DNA of 64,000 nucleotides. It comes from Telluribacter roseus. GTDB taxonomy: Bacteria; Bacteroidota; Bacteroidia; Cytophagales; Spirosomataceae. Positions 1 through 8,810 of the stretch are shown here, piece after piece (the stretch's first letter is position 1; each line of letters starts with the position of its first letter). The stretch covers positions 372,001 to 436,000 of the forward strand of contig NZ_JAFEUV020000002.1 in assembly GCF_017355915.2 (NCBI RefSeq), written 5' to 3'. A program made the translations under genes and the position numbers. The notes below the pieces were generated by a model that saw only the letters and a program-made list of their open reading frames with translations, was not told the DNA's origin and searched no databases.

Positions 1-1
1 G

Positions 2-1546
2 GCTAAGGATCCGTCTCTTCCGGCGGCTGTATCTACCTCTGCTACCCGCGATTCGAGCCTAGATGTATCATCGGAGCCTACATTGACCATGGAGCCAGGT
101 ACTGATGGTACTTCGGGAGCCGACAACTCGCTGTGGGCTTTTGCACTGGCGGCTTTCCTGGCCGGCCTGGTGGCCCTGCTGACTCCCTGCGTGTTCCCGA
201 TCATACCTATGACGGTCAGCTTCTTTACCAAGCAGGCCGGAGGTAAGGCCAAAGCATTCCTCTATGGTATCTCAATCGTACTGATCTACACCCTAATAGG
301 TACCATTGTATCACGGATCAACGGCCCGGCCTTTGCCAATTTTCTAAGCACCCACTGGATACCCAACGTACTCTTCTTTGCGGTGTTCTTCATCTTCGCC
401 TTGTCTTTTCTGGGGCTGTTCGAGATCGTACTGCCCAGCTCATTTGTTAACAAAATAGATGCGCAGTCGGACCGGGGAGGATTGACGGGTATCTTCTTCA
501 TGGCTTTTACGCTGGTACTGGTATCTTTCTCCTGCACGGGTCCCATTGTAGGTAGCCTGCTGGTAGCCTCCGCAGGTGGCGAAGTAGTGAAGCCCATAGT
601 AGGTATGGTGGCGTTTTCGTCGGCCTTTGCTATACCTTTTACCCTTTTTGCCCTGTTTCCGCAGTGGCTCAAGAGCCTGCCCAAGTCGGGTGGCTGGCTA
701 AATACCGTGAAAGTAGTATTGGGTTTTCTGGAGCTGGCACTGGCGCTTAAGTTTCTGAGCATCGCTGACCAGGTATACCACTGGCGTCTGCTCGACCGCG
801 AAGTGTTCCTGGCCTTCTGGATCGTGATCTTCGCGATGCTGGGCTTCTATCTGCTGGGCAAAATCCGCACTCCGCACGACTCGGCGGTAGAGCGGGTAAG
901 TGTGCCGCGTATCCTGCTGGCCATTATTACATTCGCCTTTGTGATCTATATGCTGCCGGGTATGTGGGGCGCTCCGCTCAAAGCCCTGGCGGGCTATCTG
1001 CCGCCGCAGTCTACCCACGACTTTGATCTGAACCGACGTGGTGGCGGAGCATTTGTCAAAACCTCATCCATGGAAACGCCCAAGTACGGTGATCTTTTTG
1101 AGTTGCCGCATGAGCTGGAGGGCTTCTTCGACTACAACCAGGCTCTGGCCTACGCCAAAAAGGTAAACAAGCCCATCTTTATTGATTTCACGGGCCATGG
1201 CTGTGTCAACTGCCGCGAAATGGAGGCCCGGGTATGGTCAGACCCGGCGGTACTGCAGCGCCTGCGGGATGACTACGTAGTGGTAGCGCTGTACGTAGAT
1301 GATAAAACCGAGCTGCCCGAGTCGGAATGGTACACATCAACCTACGATGGTAAGGTTAAAAAGACCATCGGTGCTCAGAACGCCGACCTCCAGATTGTGA
1401 AGTATAACAACAACGCCCAGCCACACTACACGCTGGTAGACCACGAAGGCAATCTGCTGGTTCCGCCTATAAACTACGATCTGAGTATAGAAAACTTTAC
1501 GAAGTTTCTGGACAGTGGGAAGAAGGCCTTTGCACAACCCATTTGA
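2..1546 (+). CDS. DsbD-type thiol:disulfide interchange protein, 5'-truncated by window edge
   Basis: The reading frame is open to the first base of the window, so the gene starts upstream and only the transmembrane and C-terminal parts are seen. DsbD proteins carry electrons from cytoplasmic thioredoxin across the inner membrane to periplasmic thiol proteins. The membrane domain carries the two expected cysteines, in 'LLTPCVFP' and 'SFSCTGP'. The last ~150 residues form a thioredoxin-like domain with a CxxC motif ('GHGCVNCREM'). The N-terminal periplasmic domain lies outside the window, and the first visible ~30 residues look like a low-complexity linker. The gene converges on an M48 protease gene across a perfect hairpin. 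The family call is secure; the exact partner proteins are unknown. Confidence 0.93.
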   Translation, partial: AKDPSLPAAVSTSATRDSSLDVSSEPTLTMEPGTDGTSGADNSLWAFALAAFLAGLVALLTPCVFPIIPMTVSFFTKQAGGKAKAFLYGISIVLIYTLIGTIVSRINGPAFANFLSTHWIPNVLFFAVFFIFALSFLGLFEIVLPSSFVNKIDAQSDRGGLTGIFFMAFTLVLVSFSCTGPIVGSLLVASAGGEVVKPIVGMVAFSSAFAIPFTLFALFPQWLKSLPKSGGWLNTVKVVLGFLELALALKFLSIADQVYHWRLLDREVFLAFWIVIFAMLGFYLLGKIRTPHDSAVERVSVPRILLAIITFAFVIYMLPGMWGAPLKALAGYLPPQSTHDFDLNRRGGGAFVKTSSMETPKYGDLFELPHELEGFFDYNQALAYAKKVNKPIFIDFTGHGCVNCREMEARVWSDPAVLQRLRDDYVVVALYVDDKTELPESEWYTSTYDGKVKKTIGAQNADLQIVKYNNNAQPHYTLVDHEGNLLVPPINYDLSIENFTKFLDSGKKAFAQPI

Positions 1547-1559
1547 TAGAATCTAATAC

Positions 1560-1604
1560 ATACAAAGAGAGGGCTGCCGGATACCGGCAGCCCTCTCTTT
1601 GTAT
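1560..1604. terminator. bidirectional hairpin terminator between dsbD-like and M48 genes
   Basis: Perfect inverted repeat with 21-bp arms (1560-1580 and 1584-1604) and a 3-base loop. It begins 13 bases after the dsbD-like stop and ends 3 bases before the M48 stop on the other strand. The outer part of each arm is A/T rich (AAAGAG...CTCTTT), giving short U-tracts in both directions, so it probably ends both convergent transcripts. Confidence 0.88.
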
Positions 1605-1607
1605 AGA

Positions 1608-3083
1608 CTATTTACTCAGTGTTTTTATCAAGGTACCTCGGGTTACCCGATCTTTAAGAGCCATTCCGTTCAGGACGGCCAGATCATTCATGTGGTTAGC
1701 GGGCATCTGCAGGCTCTGTAGTACCTCCTGTAAAGTACCATCGCGCGGAGCGGATTTGATACGGATACGATCCGGTTTACGGTTCAGTTTGTCAGGGTCA
1801 CTCAGGCTTCTGAAGTTTTCGGCTACCGACTGGAACGTCCTGAAATTGGAAGTAAACTGGTTCAGGTACGACATCCCGTGCATGGCGTAGATATTCCCCC
1901 CGTACTGGATGAGCCAAGTAGCAATCTGTACGGTGTTGTCAGCGTTCTGTGCCTGCTGTTGTCCCTGCTGACCTTGCTGTGGAGCCTGACGGGATATCAG
2001 TACCATAGCGCGGTTACCGTTGATGGTAGTAGCCTGGTTTTCTACCACCTGCAGGTTATACTGCTTTACTACATTCTGAGCGGCTTCTTCTACCGTGTTA
2101 CCCTGCGCCAGCGTGAGCAGCATCATAGATTTACCATCCTTGGGTGCCATCTGAAACTGGCTGGGGCTATTCTCATAAATCCAGTTGCGGGGGATCGGGA
2201 ACTGAAACTTGAGCTCAGGATGATAGAACACAAAATCTTCTACGAATCCCTGTTTGGGATCATTTCCGTATACCATTCCATCAATGAGACGTAAGTAATC
2301 TTCCCGTTCGGCAGAATAATTTCCCGGATTAGCTTTCTGGTATTCGGTTGCCCATTGGCTTACTTTCTTTTCACGGTTAGCCGGGTCCGGGTGAGTTGAC
2401 TGAAAGGTAGGAAGACTCTGGCCGCTCCGGTCACTGAGTGTTTTCAGCGTTCCGAAGAAGTCAGCCATCTCACGGGCGTCGTAGCCTATCTTGCTGGAAT
2501 ACTCTACCCCCAGCTGATCAGACTCCGTTTCGTGTGCACGGCTGTAGCTAAGCATCAATAGGCCCAGCCCCTGTTGAGCGGCTTCGGCAAGACCTCCCAG
2601 TTGTGGGGCTATTACCAGTCCCGCAATGAGGCCGATCTGGCTTAGAAGCTGCCCACTCTGCTGGCGGGCCGAGTGACGAGCCGTAATATGCCCGATTTCG
2701 TGCCCAAGTACTCCCGCAAACTCAGCCTCGTTGTTGAAGTGGGCCATGATACCCCGTGTAAAGTACACGTAGCCACCGGGCACCGCAAAGGCATTCACTA
2801 CGGGGGAGTCAACTACATGAAACTGGTAGGGAAGGTCGGGGCGGTGTGAAATTTTTGCCATAGCCGTTCCCTTTGTTTTTATAAAATTCTGAAGCTTTTG
2901 ATCTTCATAAAGACCAAACGTAGCTACTACCGATGGGTGGCTCTGTTGACCAATGGCTATTTCCTGCTCAGTGGACATGAGCGAGATTTCTCTTTTACCC
3001 GTTACGGGATTGCGTGCGCAGCCCTGCGCCAGCACCAGTGCCACGGCCAGCACCAGATATCTTGGTTTGAAGTAGTATTTCAT
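1608..3083 (-). CDS. M48 family zinc metalloprotease, predicted lipoprotein
   Basis: A 491-residue protein from the ATG at 3083. This start is preferred over a longer reading because it places a signal peptide ending in 'LAQGC' (Cys22, likely lipidated) at the N-terminus. The zinc-binding HEIGH motif is near residues 128-132, in 'GVLGHEIGHITARHSAR', with the downstream acidic ligand expected in 'HETESDQLG'. The family (BepA/YfgC-like, Loip-like) degrades or repairs outer-membrane and periplasmic proteins. The C-terminal ~200 residues are an extension without a recognised domain and contain a Gln-rich stretch (GQQGQQQAQ), ending in a region that may bind cell-wall or membrane components. The gene stands alone between two hairpins. 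Confidence 0.92.
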   Translation of the reverse strand: MKYYFKPRYLVLAVALVLAQGCARNPVTGKREISLMSTEQEIAIGQQSHPSVVATFGLYEDQKLQNFIKTKGTAMAKISHRPDLPYQFHVVDSPVVNAFAVPGGYVYFTRGIMAHFNNEAEFAGVLGHEIGHITARHSARQQSGQLLSQIGLIAGLVIAPQLGGLAEAAQQGLGLLMLSYSRAHETESDQLGVEYSSKIGYDAREMADFFGTLKTLSDRSGQSLPTFQSTHPDPANREKKVSQWATEYQKANPGNYSAEREDYLRLIDGMVYGNDPKQGFVEDFVFYHPELKFQFPIPRNWIYENSPSQFQMAPKDGKSMMLLTLAQGNTVEEAAQNVVKQYNLQVVENQATTINGNRAMVLISRQAPQQGQQGQQQAQNADNTVQIATWLIQYGGNIYAMHGMSYLNQFTSNFRTFQSVAENFRSLSDPDKLNRKPDRIRIKSAPRDGTLQEVLQSLQMPANHMNDLAVLNGMALKDRVTRGTLIKTLSK

Positions 3084-3277
3084 ATACTTAATCAGTTGAA
3101 GTGGATGAGTGAAACAAACAGGCAGCCTGGCTAAGGCAGCTTCTCTCAAAGTTTAAAAAAGTATGCCACTATATTGCCTGCCGCGCTTGCTGCACCAGAA
3201 GAAGATCCTGGGGTAAAACTATTGGTACTGACTGGGGAAAATGGAGGTTATTGGTGATCTAAATCCTACTAAACAGA

Positions 3278-3305
3278 ACAGGCTGCACTCATAGGAGCAG
3301 CCTGT
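3278..3305 (-). terminator. hairpin terminator after the outer-membrane beta-barrel gene
   Basis: Inverted repeat ACAGGCTGC / GCAGCCTGT (3278-3286 and 3297-3305) with a 10-base loop, 28 bases beyond the stop of the minus-strand barrel gene. The following U-tract is weak (TCTGTTTAG), so termination may be only partial. Confidence 0.6.
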
Positions 3306-3332
3306 CTGAGAGGAGAGGGTACGAGTATTGGA

Positions 3333-4022
3333 TCAGAATGGTATCTTATAACCTAAGGAAACACTTACACCCTGGTTGCGGGCATTGGCACGAACAATGG
3401 GTGCGTCTACCAGGCGGGTAAAACCGTGCTGATAACGGGCCTCGGCTATGATATCACCGGCACCGGCTTTTACGCTCAGGCCAGCTCCGGCTACGGCGCT
3501 GAATTCAAAACGCTGGTAGTTGATGGCATCCAGGTTTACATTGGTCCGAATTGGGCGCAGATCAAGTATTGCCTGTGGGTGCGTAACCAGCTTCGCATTA
3601 GTGGCGTAGCCTACACTGGGGCCCGCAATGGCATACAGCTGAGCACCTTCACCACCAGTGGATAGCTTCAGAAGTACCGGTGTTTCTACGTAGTTGACCC
3701 GGTAGGCCGAGCGTACCCCTATAGGTACCGGAAAACCACCCATGCTTACACTGGTTCCTTCCCGCATCTGAAAGCCTTTCTGCTGGAACAGGATTTCGGG
3801 GCGTATGGCTACGTTGTCAGACAGGGAGTATTCGGCAAATACGGCTGAACTTACGCCGGGTGACCATTTGAATTCGGGAGTTATCGTAGTAAGTAGCTCT
3901 GGCTTGGTAACGGTACCCATGTACGCCCCACCTCGCACACCTACCGCCCACTGAGCGGAGGCAAAACCTACTGATAAAAATAAAGCAAGTGAAGTGAGCA
4001 AAAACCAACGTGACATTTTCAT
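3333..4022 (-). CDS. outer-membrane beta-barrel protein (porin-family, PorT-like)
   Basis: A 229-residue protein from the ATG at 4022; a second ATG two codons later is also possible. An upstream extension in frame is rejected because it would bury the signal peptide. The N-terminus is a clear Sec signal peptide (SRWFLLTSLALFLSVGFASA) followed by 'QWAVGVRGGAYMG', typical of the small Bacteroidota OMP_b-brl_2 barrels. The remainder alternates aromatic and glycine-rich beta strands and ends in an aromatic residue ('SLGYKIPF'), as outer-membrane proteins do. No catalytic motif is visible. It probably has a structural or adhesive role in the outer membrane; substrate unknown. It is monocistronic, with a hairpin behind it. 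Confidence 0.82.
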   Translation of the reverse strand: MKMSRWFLLTSLALFLSVGFASAQWAVGVRGGAYMGTVTKPELLTTITPEFKWSPGVSSAVFAEYSLSDNVAIRPEILFQQKGFQMREGTSVSMGGFPVPIGVRSAYRVNYVETPVLLKLSTGGEGAQLYAIAGPSVGYATNAKLVTHPQAILDLRPIRTNVNLDAINYQRFEFSAVAGAGLSVKAGAGDIIAEARYQHGFTRLVDAPIVRANARNQGVSVSLGYKIPF

Positions 4023-4363
4023 AGTAATAGTATTAAATAGTTGTAGGGAAATTTTTAAAAGTTGAAAACGTACACGTGGGCATAGGCAAATCGTTTCGGT
4101 ATATAGTAGTTTTTTGTTTAGTTTAATCAGAGACAAACCAAAAGCAGGTAGCCCCTATACCGCATTGGAGAATTAATCTTCGGCGGCTGAATTTGACATT
4201 TGGACACCAATTGGCGGAAGGAGTTTAATAGGCATCAGAAATATTTTTTTTAAATTAAATTTGAGAGGTGCCTGACTCTGTAGAAGCTGAGACTTTCATT
4301 TAAAATCCTAGTATTATTGCGTCGGAACTACTTGCCTTAAGATTATCGTAAGAAAAAATAAAT
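4023..4363. other. divergent intergenic region (341 bp) between beta-barrel and plsC-like genes
   Basis: AT-rich spacer that must hold promoters for both divergent genes. On the plus strand TATTATTG (4312-4319) is one base off the Bacteroidota -7 box TAnnTTTG and lies 45 bases before the acyltransferase ATG. No perfect -7 box was found for the minus-strand gene. No small ORF, repeat or structured RNA was recognised. Confidence 0.4.
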
Positions 4364-5191
4364 ATGCTTCCAGAAAAAACCACATACAGTGCCCTTCCTC
4401 GCTGGTTAGCCAGGCTTGATTTCCTGGGTATCTTTGAGAAAGATCCCTTTGGCAACTGGATGATCGTGAAGCGTATTCTGATTATGCTGATTGGCTGGTT
4501 TACCTACTACCGCTATACGGCAATCAACAAGATTCAGATTCAGGGTACGGAGCACCTGCACAACCTGCCCGATCACGATGTACTGTTCCTGGCCAACCAC
4601 CAGACGTACTTCGCCGATGTCATCGCCTTCTACCATATCTTCTGTGCCGTGAAGTGGGGTTATAAGGATACTATTTCGCCGCCTTTCTATCTGTTTTCGC
4701 CGCGGGCCCGTAGCTACTACGTGGCCGCTTCCGAAACCATGAAAGAAGGCGGTATCCTGCCTCGTCTGTTTAGTATGGGAGGGGCTATTACCGTCAATCG
4801 TTCATGGCGGGCCAACGGTGAGAATGTAAAACGGGAACTAGATAACTCAGCCCAGGACAAGATAGGGATGGGGCTGGATCATGGCTGGGTAGTAAGTTTT
4901 CCGCAGGGAACTACCAAGCCCTATGCCCCTGTTCGTAAAGGAACTGCTCACCTGATCAAAGAGCATCAGCCCATCGTAGTACCGATAGTAATTAATGGCT
5001 TCAGAAGGGCCTTCGATAAGAAAGGGCTCCGATTTAAAAAAAGGAATACAACCCTGACGGTTCATTTCAAGCCGCCTATGTATTTTTCTCCCGATGAAGA
5101 TGTAGAGAGCATGGTTGCCCGTATTACGGCGGCTATCGAGCAGGAGGTACCCAAGGAAAAGTTGACGTGGCTGCGAGAGGGTGATGAGTAA
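4364..5191 (+). CDS. 1-acyl-sn-glycerol-3-phosphate acyltransferase-like protein (PlsC family)
   Basis: A 275-residue protein of the lysophospholipid acyltransferase superfamily, which transfers acyl chains to lysophosphatidate or related lipids at the inner membrane. The catalytic-type block reads 'LANHQTYFADV' near residue 77. Here His and Asp are separated by five residues rather than the four of the canonical HX4D box. The substrate-binding block is 'FPQGTTKPYAPVRKG', in place of the usual FPEGTR. A hydrophobic stretch near residues 40-55 (ILIMLIGWFTYY) could anchor it in the membrane. The family is well supported; the actual acyl acceptor cannot be told, and the shifted active-site spacing leaves room for a different acceptor. 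Confidence 0.82.
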   Translation: MLPEKTTYSALPRWLARLDFLGIFEKDPFGNWMIVKRILIMLIGWFTYYRYTAINKIQIQGTEHLHNLPDHDVLFLANHQTYFADVIAFYHIFCAVKWGYKDTISPPFYLFSPRARSYYVAASETMKEGGILPRLFSMGGAITVNRSWRANGENVKRELDNSAQDKIGMGLDHGWVVSFPQGTTKPYAPVRKGTAHLIKEHQPIVVPIVINGFRRAFDKKGLRFKKRNTTLTVHFKPPMYFSPDEDVESMVARITAAIEQEVPKEKLTWLREGDE

Positions 5192-5372
5192 CAGGTATTT
5201 TTTGGACTAAGCCACCAGCCCCGTGGGTAGACCGGGCCAGCATCTGCTTTTTATATAAGTACTTACACAAGCTGTCTGCCAGCCAGCAGTAAATTCTTTT
5301 ATTTCAATGAATTATGGGTAAAGTACTTAATTCTCATTAATTTAGCTTCTAAAACTAAAATACGTATAACCA

Positions 5373-5837
5373 ATGGCTCTTTACAAGCTGCAAATTAACG
5401 GTCGGAGCTATCAGGCTGATGTTGAGCCCGATACCCCACTGCTATGGGTCCTGCGTGACAATCTGGGATTAGTCGGTACCAAGTACGGCTGCGGAATAGC
5501 CCAGTGTGGAGCGTGTACCGTACATATCAATGGAGAAGCAACTCGCTCCTGCGTAATGCCCGTCTCGGCAATCGGCACTTCCAAAGTAGTTACCATCGAA
5601 GGTCTCTCTGCCGAAGGTACCCATCCGGTACAGCAAGCCTGGGACGAAGTGGATGTAGCCCAGTGTGGCTATTGCCAGGCTGGTCAGATCATGACCGCGG
5701 CTGCTTTCCTTAAGAAGAACCCCAAGCCCAATAACGACGAAATCGACGCTGCCATGTCCGGTAATATCTGCCGTTGCGGAACCTACCACCGCATTCGTGA
5801 AGCCGTAAAAGTAGCCTCCACCAAACCTGCTAAATAG
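5373..5837 (+). CDS. (2Fe-2S) subunit of a molybdenum hydroxylase (IorA-type)
   Basis: A 154-residue iron-sulfur subunit that relays electrons away from the molybdenum subunit encoded next. The N-terminal ferredoxin fold holds its cluster with '[14 protein letters not shown]' plus a later Cys ('TRSCVMP'). The C-terminal helical domain holds the second cluster with 'QCGYCQAGQ' and 'GNICRCGTY'. Length matches isoquinoline 1-oxidoreductase alpha subunits and related aldehyde dehydrogenases. The stop is only 2 bases before the large-subunit ATG, so the two are surely co-transcribed. No FAD-binding middle subunit is present, so electrons probably go to a cytochrome or other periplasmic carrier. 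Confidence 0.93.
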   Translation: MALYKLQINGRSYQADVEPDTPLLWVLRDNLGLVGTKYGCGIAQCGACTVHINGEATRSCVMPVSAIGTSKVVTIEGLSAEGTHPVQQAWDEVDVAQCGYCQAGQIMTAAAFLKKNPKPNNDEIDAAMSGNICRCGTYHRIREAVKVASTKPAK

Positions 5838-5839
5838 CC

Positions 5840-7984
5840 ATGTCTATACTCCCCAATACGAACAGACGCGATTTTATGAAGCTGGCCGCCTCGGCCGGCG
5901 GTGGCCTGTTGCTGGGTTTTAACTGGCTCAGCGCTAATGCTACCCCTGCAGTTGTGGATGAAGCCGCCGCTGCGGCCGGTAACCTGGACTTCAACAGCTA
6001 CCTTTCGATAGCCACTGATGGTACCATTACCATTCTTTCGCCCAACCCCGAAGTAGGTCAGGGTATCAAGACGGCCTTCCCCATCATCGTAGCCGAAGAA
6101 CTGGATGTAGACTGGACCAAGGTAAAGGTAGTACAGGCTCCCTTGGATACGCAGAAATTTGAGCGGCAGGTGGCCGGAGGTAGTGGATCTATCCCTCACT
6201 CGTGGGACCGCCTGCGCCAGGCCGGAGCTACTGCCCGTCTGATGCTCGTCGAAGCTGCTGCCAACCGCTGGAAGGTACCAGCCAGTGAGATCACTACCGA
6301 CAAAGGAGTGGTCATGCACAAGGGCTCAAACCGTAAGCTCAGCTACGGAGAGCTGGCGCAGGATGCCGCTAAGCTCACGGCTCCTAAAGACGTAAAGCTC
6401 AAGGACACCAAAGATTACAAGCTCATTGGGCAGTCCATCAAGAACGTGGACAACAAGCCAATCCTGACCGGGCAGCCGCTATTTGGCATTGACTTCCACC
6501 GCGAAGGTATGCTATACGCTATGGTGCAGCATCCCAGCGCATTTGGTATGAAGATAAAGTCCGTAGATGCTTCGGCGGCCAAAGCCATGCCGGGGATCGT
6601 GGATGTAGTGCAGTTCAAAAATAATGTAGCCGTAGTGGGTAAGTCGACCTGGCAGGTCAAGAAGGCCCGCGAAGCCCTTAAGATTGAGTACGAGAAAGAC
6701 GGCGATCTGGAAAGTACCTCTGACCACAACCGTATCTTCTCGCAGCTGATGGATAGCCCCAACGCTACCGTTCGTCGTAAGGATGGTGATGTGGAGGCTG
6801 CCTTCAAAAAAGCGGCTAAGGTAGTGAAGAGCGAGTACCAATGCCCATTCCTGCCGCACAGCCCGATGGAGCCGATGAACTTCTTTGCGCACGTGCGTCC
6901 GGATGGTGTGGAGCTGGTAGGACCTACCCAGACTCCCGAGCGTGCCCGTAACGAAACCGCCAAGCTACTGGGTATATCACCAGACAAGGTAACCGTAGAA
7001 ATGACCCGTATGGGTGGTGGCTTTGGCCGTCGTCTGGCTGCTGACTACGTACTGGATGCCGTAGAGGTATCTAATCTGGTAAAAGCGCCGGTGAAGATGA
7101 TCTGGACCCGCGAAGACGATATGACCGGGGGGAACTACCGTCCGGCGGTTCGCTACCGCTTTGAGGCGGCACTGGATGCTCAGGGCAACATGATCGGCTA
7201 CAAGCTGCGTGGCGTGGGTATCAACGCCGGTAACCCTACCCGCGAGGACAACTTCCCCTCGGGAGCCGTGGATAACCTGCTGATCGACTCGTTTGATCAT
7301 AAGTCTCCTATCACGACGGGTCCGTGGCGGGCACCTATCACCAACTTCCTGGCCTTCGCGGAGCAGTCATTCCTGGATGAGGTAGCTATGGCAGCCGGTA
7401 AAGACCCCGTGCAGTTCCGCCTTGACCTGTTGGAAAAGGCGAAGAAGTCGCCCGCCGGTGAAGTAAAATACGATGTTGACCGCATGATAGCCGTTACCAA
7501 ACTGGCTGCTGAAAAAGCGGGCTGGGGCAAGAAAAAAGGCGTACATCAGGGCTTCAGCCTGTACTTCTCGCACCGCTCCTACGTAGCCCAGATCGGTGAA
7601 GTAGCGATGCTGAAAGGCAAGCCGGTCATCAAGAAGATTTATGCTGCCGCTGACTGCGGCGTGGTGATCAACCAGAGCGGTGCCCGCCAGCAGATCATGG
7701 GTGGTATCGTAGATGGTATGGGCCACGCTATGTACGGCAACATGACCTTCAAGAACGGAGCGCCCGAGCAGGCAAACTTCAACACCTATAAGTTGATTAA
7801 GCTAAACGAGATACCTGAAATAGAGGTCTTCTTTGTAGATAATGGCATAGCTCCGACGGGGCTCGGTGAGCCGGCTCTGCCGCCGACCGGTGCTGCTATC
7901 GCCAATGCCCTGTTTAAGGCCACCAACAAGCGTCTGCGTAATCAGCCGTTTGTGGAGGAGGACGCCTACAAGAGTATAATCTAG
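5840..7984 (+). CDS. molybdopterin-binding subunit of a molybdenum hydroxylase (IorB-type), Tat-exported
   Basis: A 714-residue xanthine dehydrogenase-family large subunit. The N-terminus has a twin-arginine type signal ('NRRDFMKLAASAGGG'), indicating export folded, with its cofactor, to the periplasm. Molybdopterin-contact blocks are visible: 'RMGGGFGRR', 'GPWRAP', 'QIMGGIVDGMGHAM', and a C-terminal 'GLGEPALPPTGAAIANA' whose Glu is the catalytic base expected in the family. It hydroxylates an aromatic N-heterocycle or oxidises an aldehyde; the substrate cannot be read from sequence. It pairs with the 2Fe-2S subunit 2 bases upstream. No XdhC-type maturation factor lies alongside. tatC, 21 kb away in this window, could serve its export. 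Confidence 0.92.
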   Translation: MSILPNTNRRDFMKLAASAGGGLLLGFNWLSANATPAVVDEAAAAAGNLDFNSYLSIATDGTITILSPNPEVGQGIKTAFPIIVAEELDVDWTKVKVVQAPLDTQKFERQVAGGSGSIPHSWDRLRQAGATARLMLVEAAANRWKVPASEITTDKGVVMHKGSNRKLSYGELAQDAAKLTAPKDVKLKDTKDYKLIGQSIKNVDNKPILTGQPLFGIDFHREGMLYAMVQHPSAFGMKIKSVDASAAKAMPGIVDVVQFKNNVAVVGKSTWQVKKAREALKIEYEKDGDLESTSDHNRIFSQLMDSPNATVRRKDGDVEAAFKKAAKVVKSEYQCPFLPHSPMEPMNFFAHVRPDGVELVGPTQTPERARNETAKLLGISPDKVTVEMTRMGGGFGRRLAADYVLDAVEVSNLVKAPVKMIWTREDDMTGGNYRPAVRYRFEAALDAQGNMIGYKLRGVGINAGNPTREDNFPSGAVDNLLIDSFDHKSPITTGPWRAPITNFLAFAEQSFLDEVAMAAGKDPVQFRLDLLEKAKKSPAGEVKYDVDRMIAVTKLAAEKAGWGKKKGVHQGFSLYFSHRSYVAQIGEVAMLKGKPVIKKIYAAADCGVVINQSGARQQIMGGIVDGMGHAMYGNMTFKNGAPEQANFNTYKLIKLNEIPEIEVFFVDNGIAPTGLGEPALPPTGAAIANALFKATNKRLRNQPFVEEDAYKSII

Positions 7985-8010
7985 TACAGAACTAGAATCT
8001 TATAAACACC

Positions 8011-8055
8011 ATCGCCCGGTACCAGCACTGCCTGTACCGGGCGATTTGTTTTTAT
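8011..8055 (+). terminator. rho-independent terminator of the molybdenum hydroxylase operon
   Basis: Perfect 12-bp arms ATCGCCCGGTAC / GTACCGGGCGAT (8011-8022 and 8034-8045), 11-base loop, followed directly by TTTGTTTTTATT. It lies 27 bases past the large-subunit stop. Confidence 0.92.
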
Positions 8056-8076
8056 TATGCTGCCATCTCGGGGGCC

Positions 8077-8676
8077 TCATACGGAAGTACTTTTTTCTTT
8101 ACTCCTGTCCAGGATGCTTCTTACACGATCCTGCAGTACCGGTACTACCTCTTCCTCAAACCAGGGATTACGGCGGAGCCAGAAGTCATTGCGGGGCGAC
8201 GGGTGGGGCAGGGGAATGTACTCTGGTAAATAATCAGCGTAGTGGCTTACGGTATCCGTAAGGGTAGGTTGTGCGCGCTTGCCGAGGTAGTAGCGCTGCG
8301 CGTACTGACCGATGAGCAACGTGAGTTGTACCTGCTGCATCTTTTGCCACAGCGGAGCGTGCCAGCGGGGAGCGCACTCCGGGCGCGGCGGCAGATCACC
8401 GGACTTTCCCTTACCGGGGTAGCAGAAGCCCATGGGTACTATCGCAAATTTCTTCTCATCATAAAAAGTAGAATCATCTACCCCCAGCCATCCGCGTAGC
8501 CGCTTTCCGCTGGCGTCATTCCAGGGGATACTCGTACGGTGTACCCTTGTACCCGGAGCCTGCCCAATAATGACGATCCGAGCCTGCGGATGAGCCACTA
8601 CCACCGGATTCGGCCCCAGCTGCAGGACCGGCTGGCAGAGTGTACAGCCCCTGATTTCCTGTAAGAGTTCTTCCAT
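8077..8676 (-). CDS. uracil-DNA glycosylase family protein
   Basis: A 199-residue protein from the ATG at 8676; the frame can be extended six codons to 8694, but the start at 'MEELLQEIRGC' fits the family better. It belongs to the short COG1573-like branch of the uracil-DNA glycosylase superfamily, which removes deaminated or modified bases. The motif A region is 'IVIIGQAPGTRVHRT', with 'IPWNDASGKRLRGWLG' following. A motif-B-like stretch 'IPLPHPSPRN' is near residue 165. Only one N-terminal Cys pair (CTLC) is obvious, so the 4Fe-4S cluster of families 4/5 is not assured. The gene converges with the hydroxylase operon, whose terminator lies between them. Confidence 0.85.
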   Translation of the reverse strand: MEELLQEIRGCTLCQPVLQLGPNPVVVAHPQARIVIIGQAPGTRVHRTSIPWNDASGKRLRGWLGVDDSTFYDEKKFAIVPMGFCYPGKGKSGDLPPRPECAPRWHAPLWQKMQQVQLTLLIGQYAQRYYLGKRAQPTLTDTVSHYADYLPEYIPLPHPSPRNDFWLRRNPWFEEEVVPVLQDRVRSILDRSKEKSTSV

Positions 8677-8774
8677 AGTACCTAACAACGCCACACCAGG
8701 CCTTTTTATTCATTTTGAAAACAGCTAACCTTGTTGTAGTGTATAATAAAGAATATACGCTTAGTACTCAAAAT

Positions 8775-8802
8775 GCTAACGCCTAACCACCTAATCCCTA
8801 AT
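8775..8802 (+). repeat. heptamer-phased CTAA intergenic repeat, copy A
   Basis: CTAA occurs at 8776, 8783, 8791 and 8798, with a CTA at 8806: a spacing of 7, 8, 7, 8. The tract ends directly at the start codon of the quinone oxidoreductase gene (8811). The reverse complement of 8775-8802 matches 25296-25323 at 27 of 28 positions, and similar 7-base phased tracts flank 62709-62910. Confidence 0.8.
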
Positions 8803-8810
8803 TACCTACT

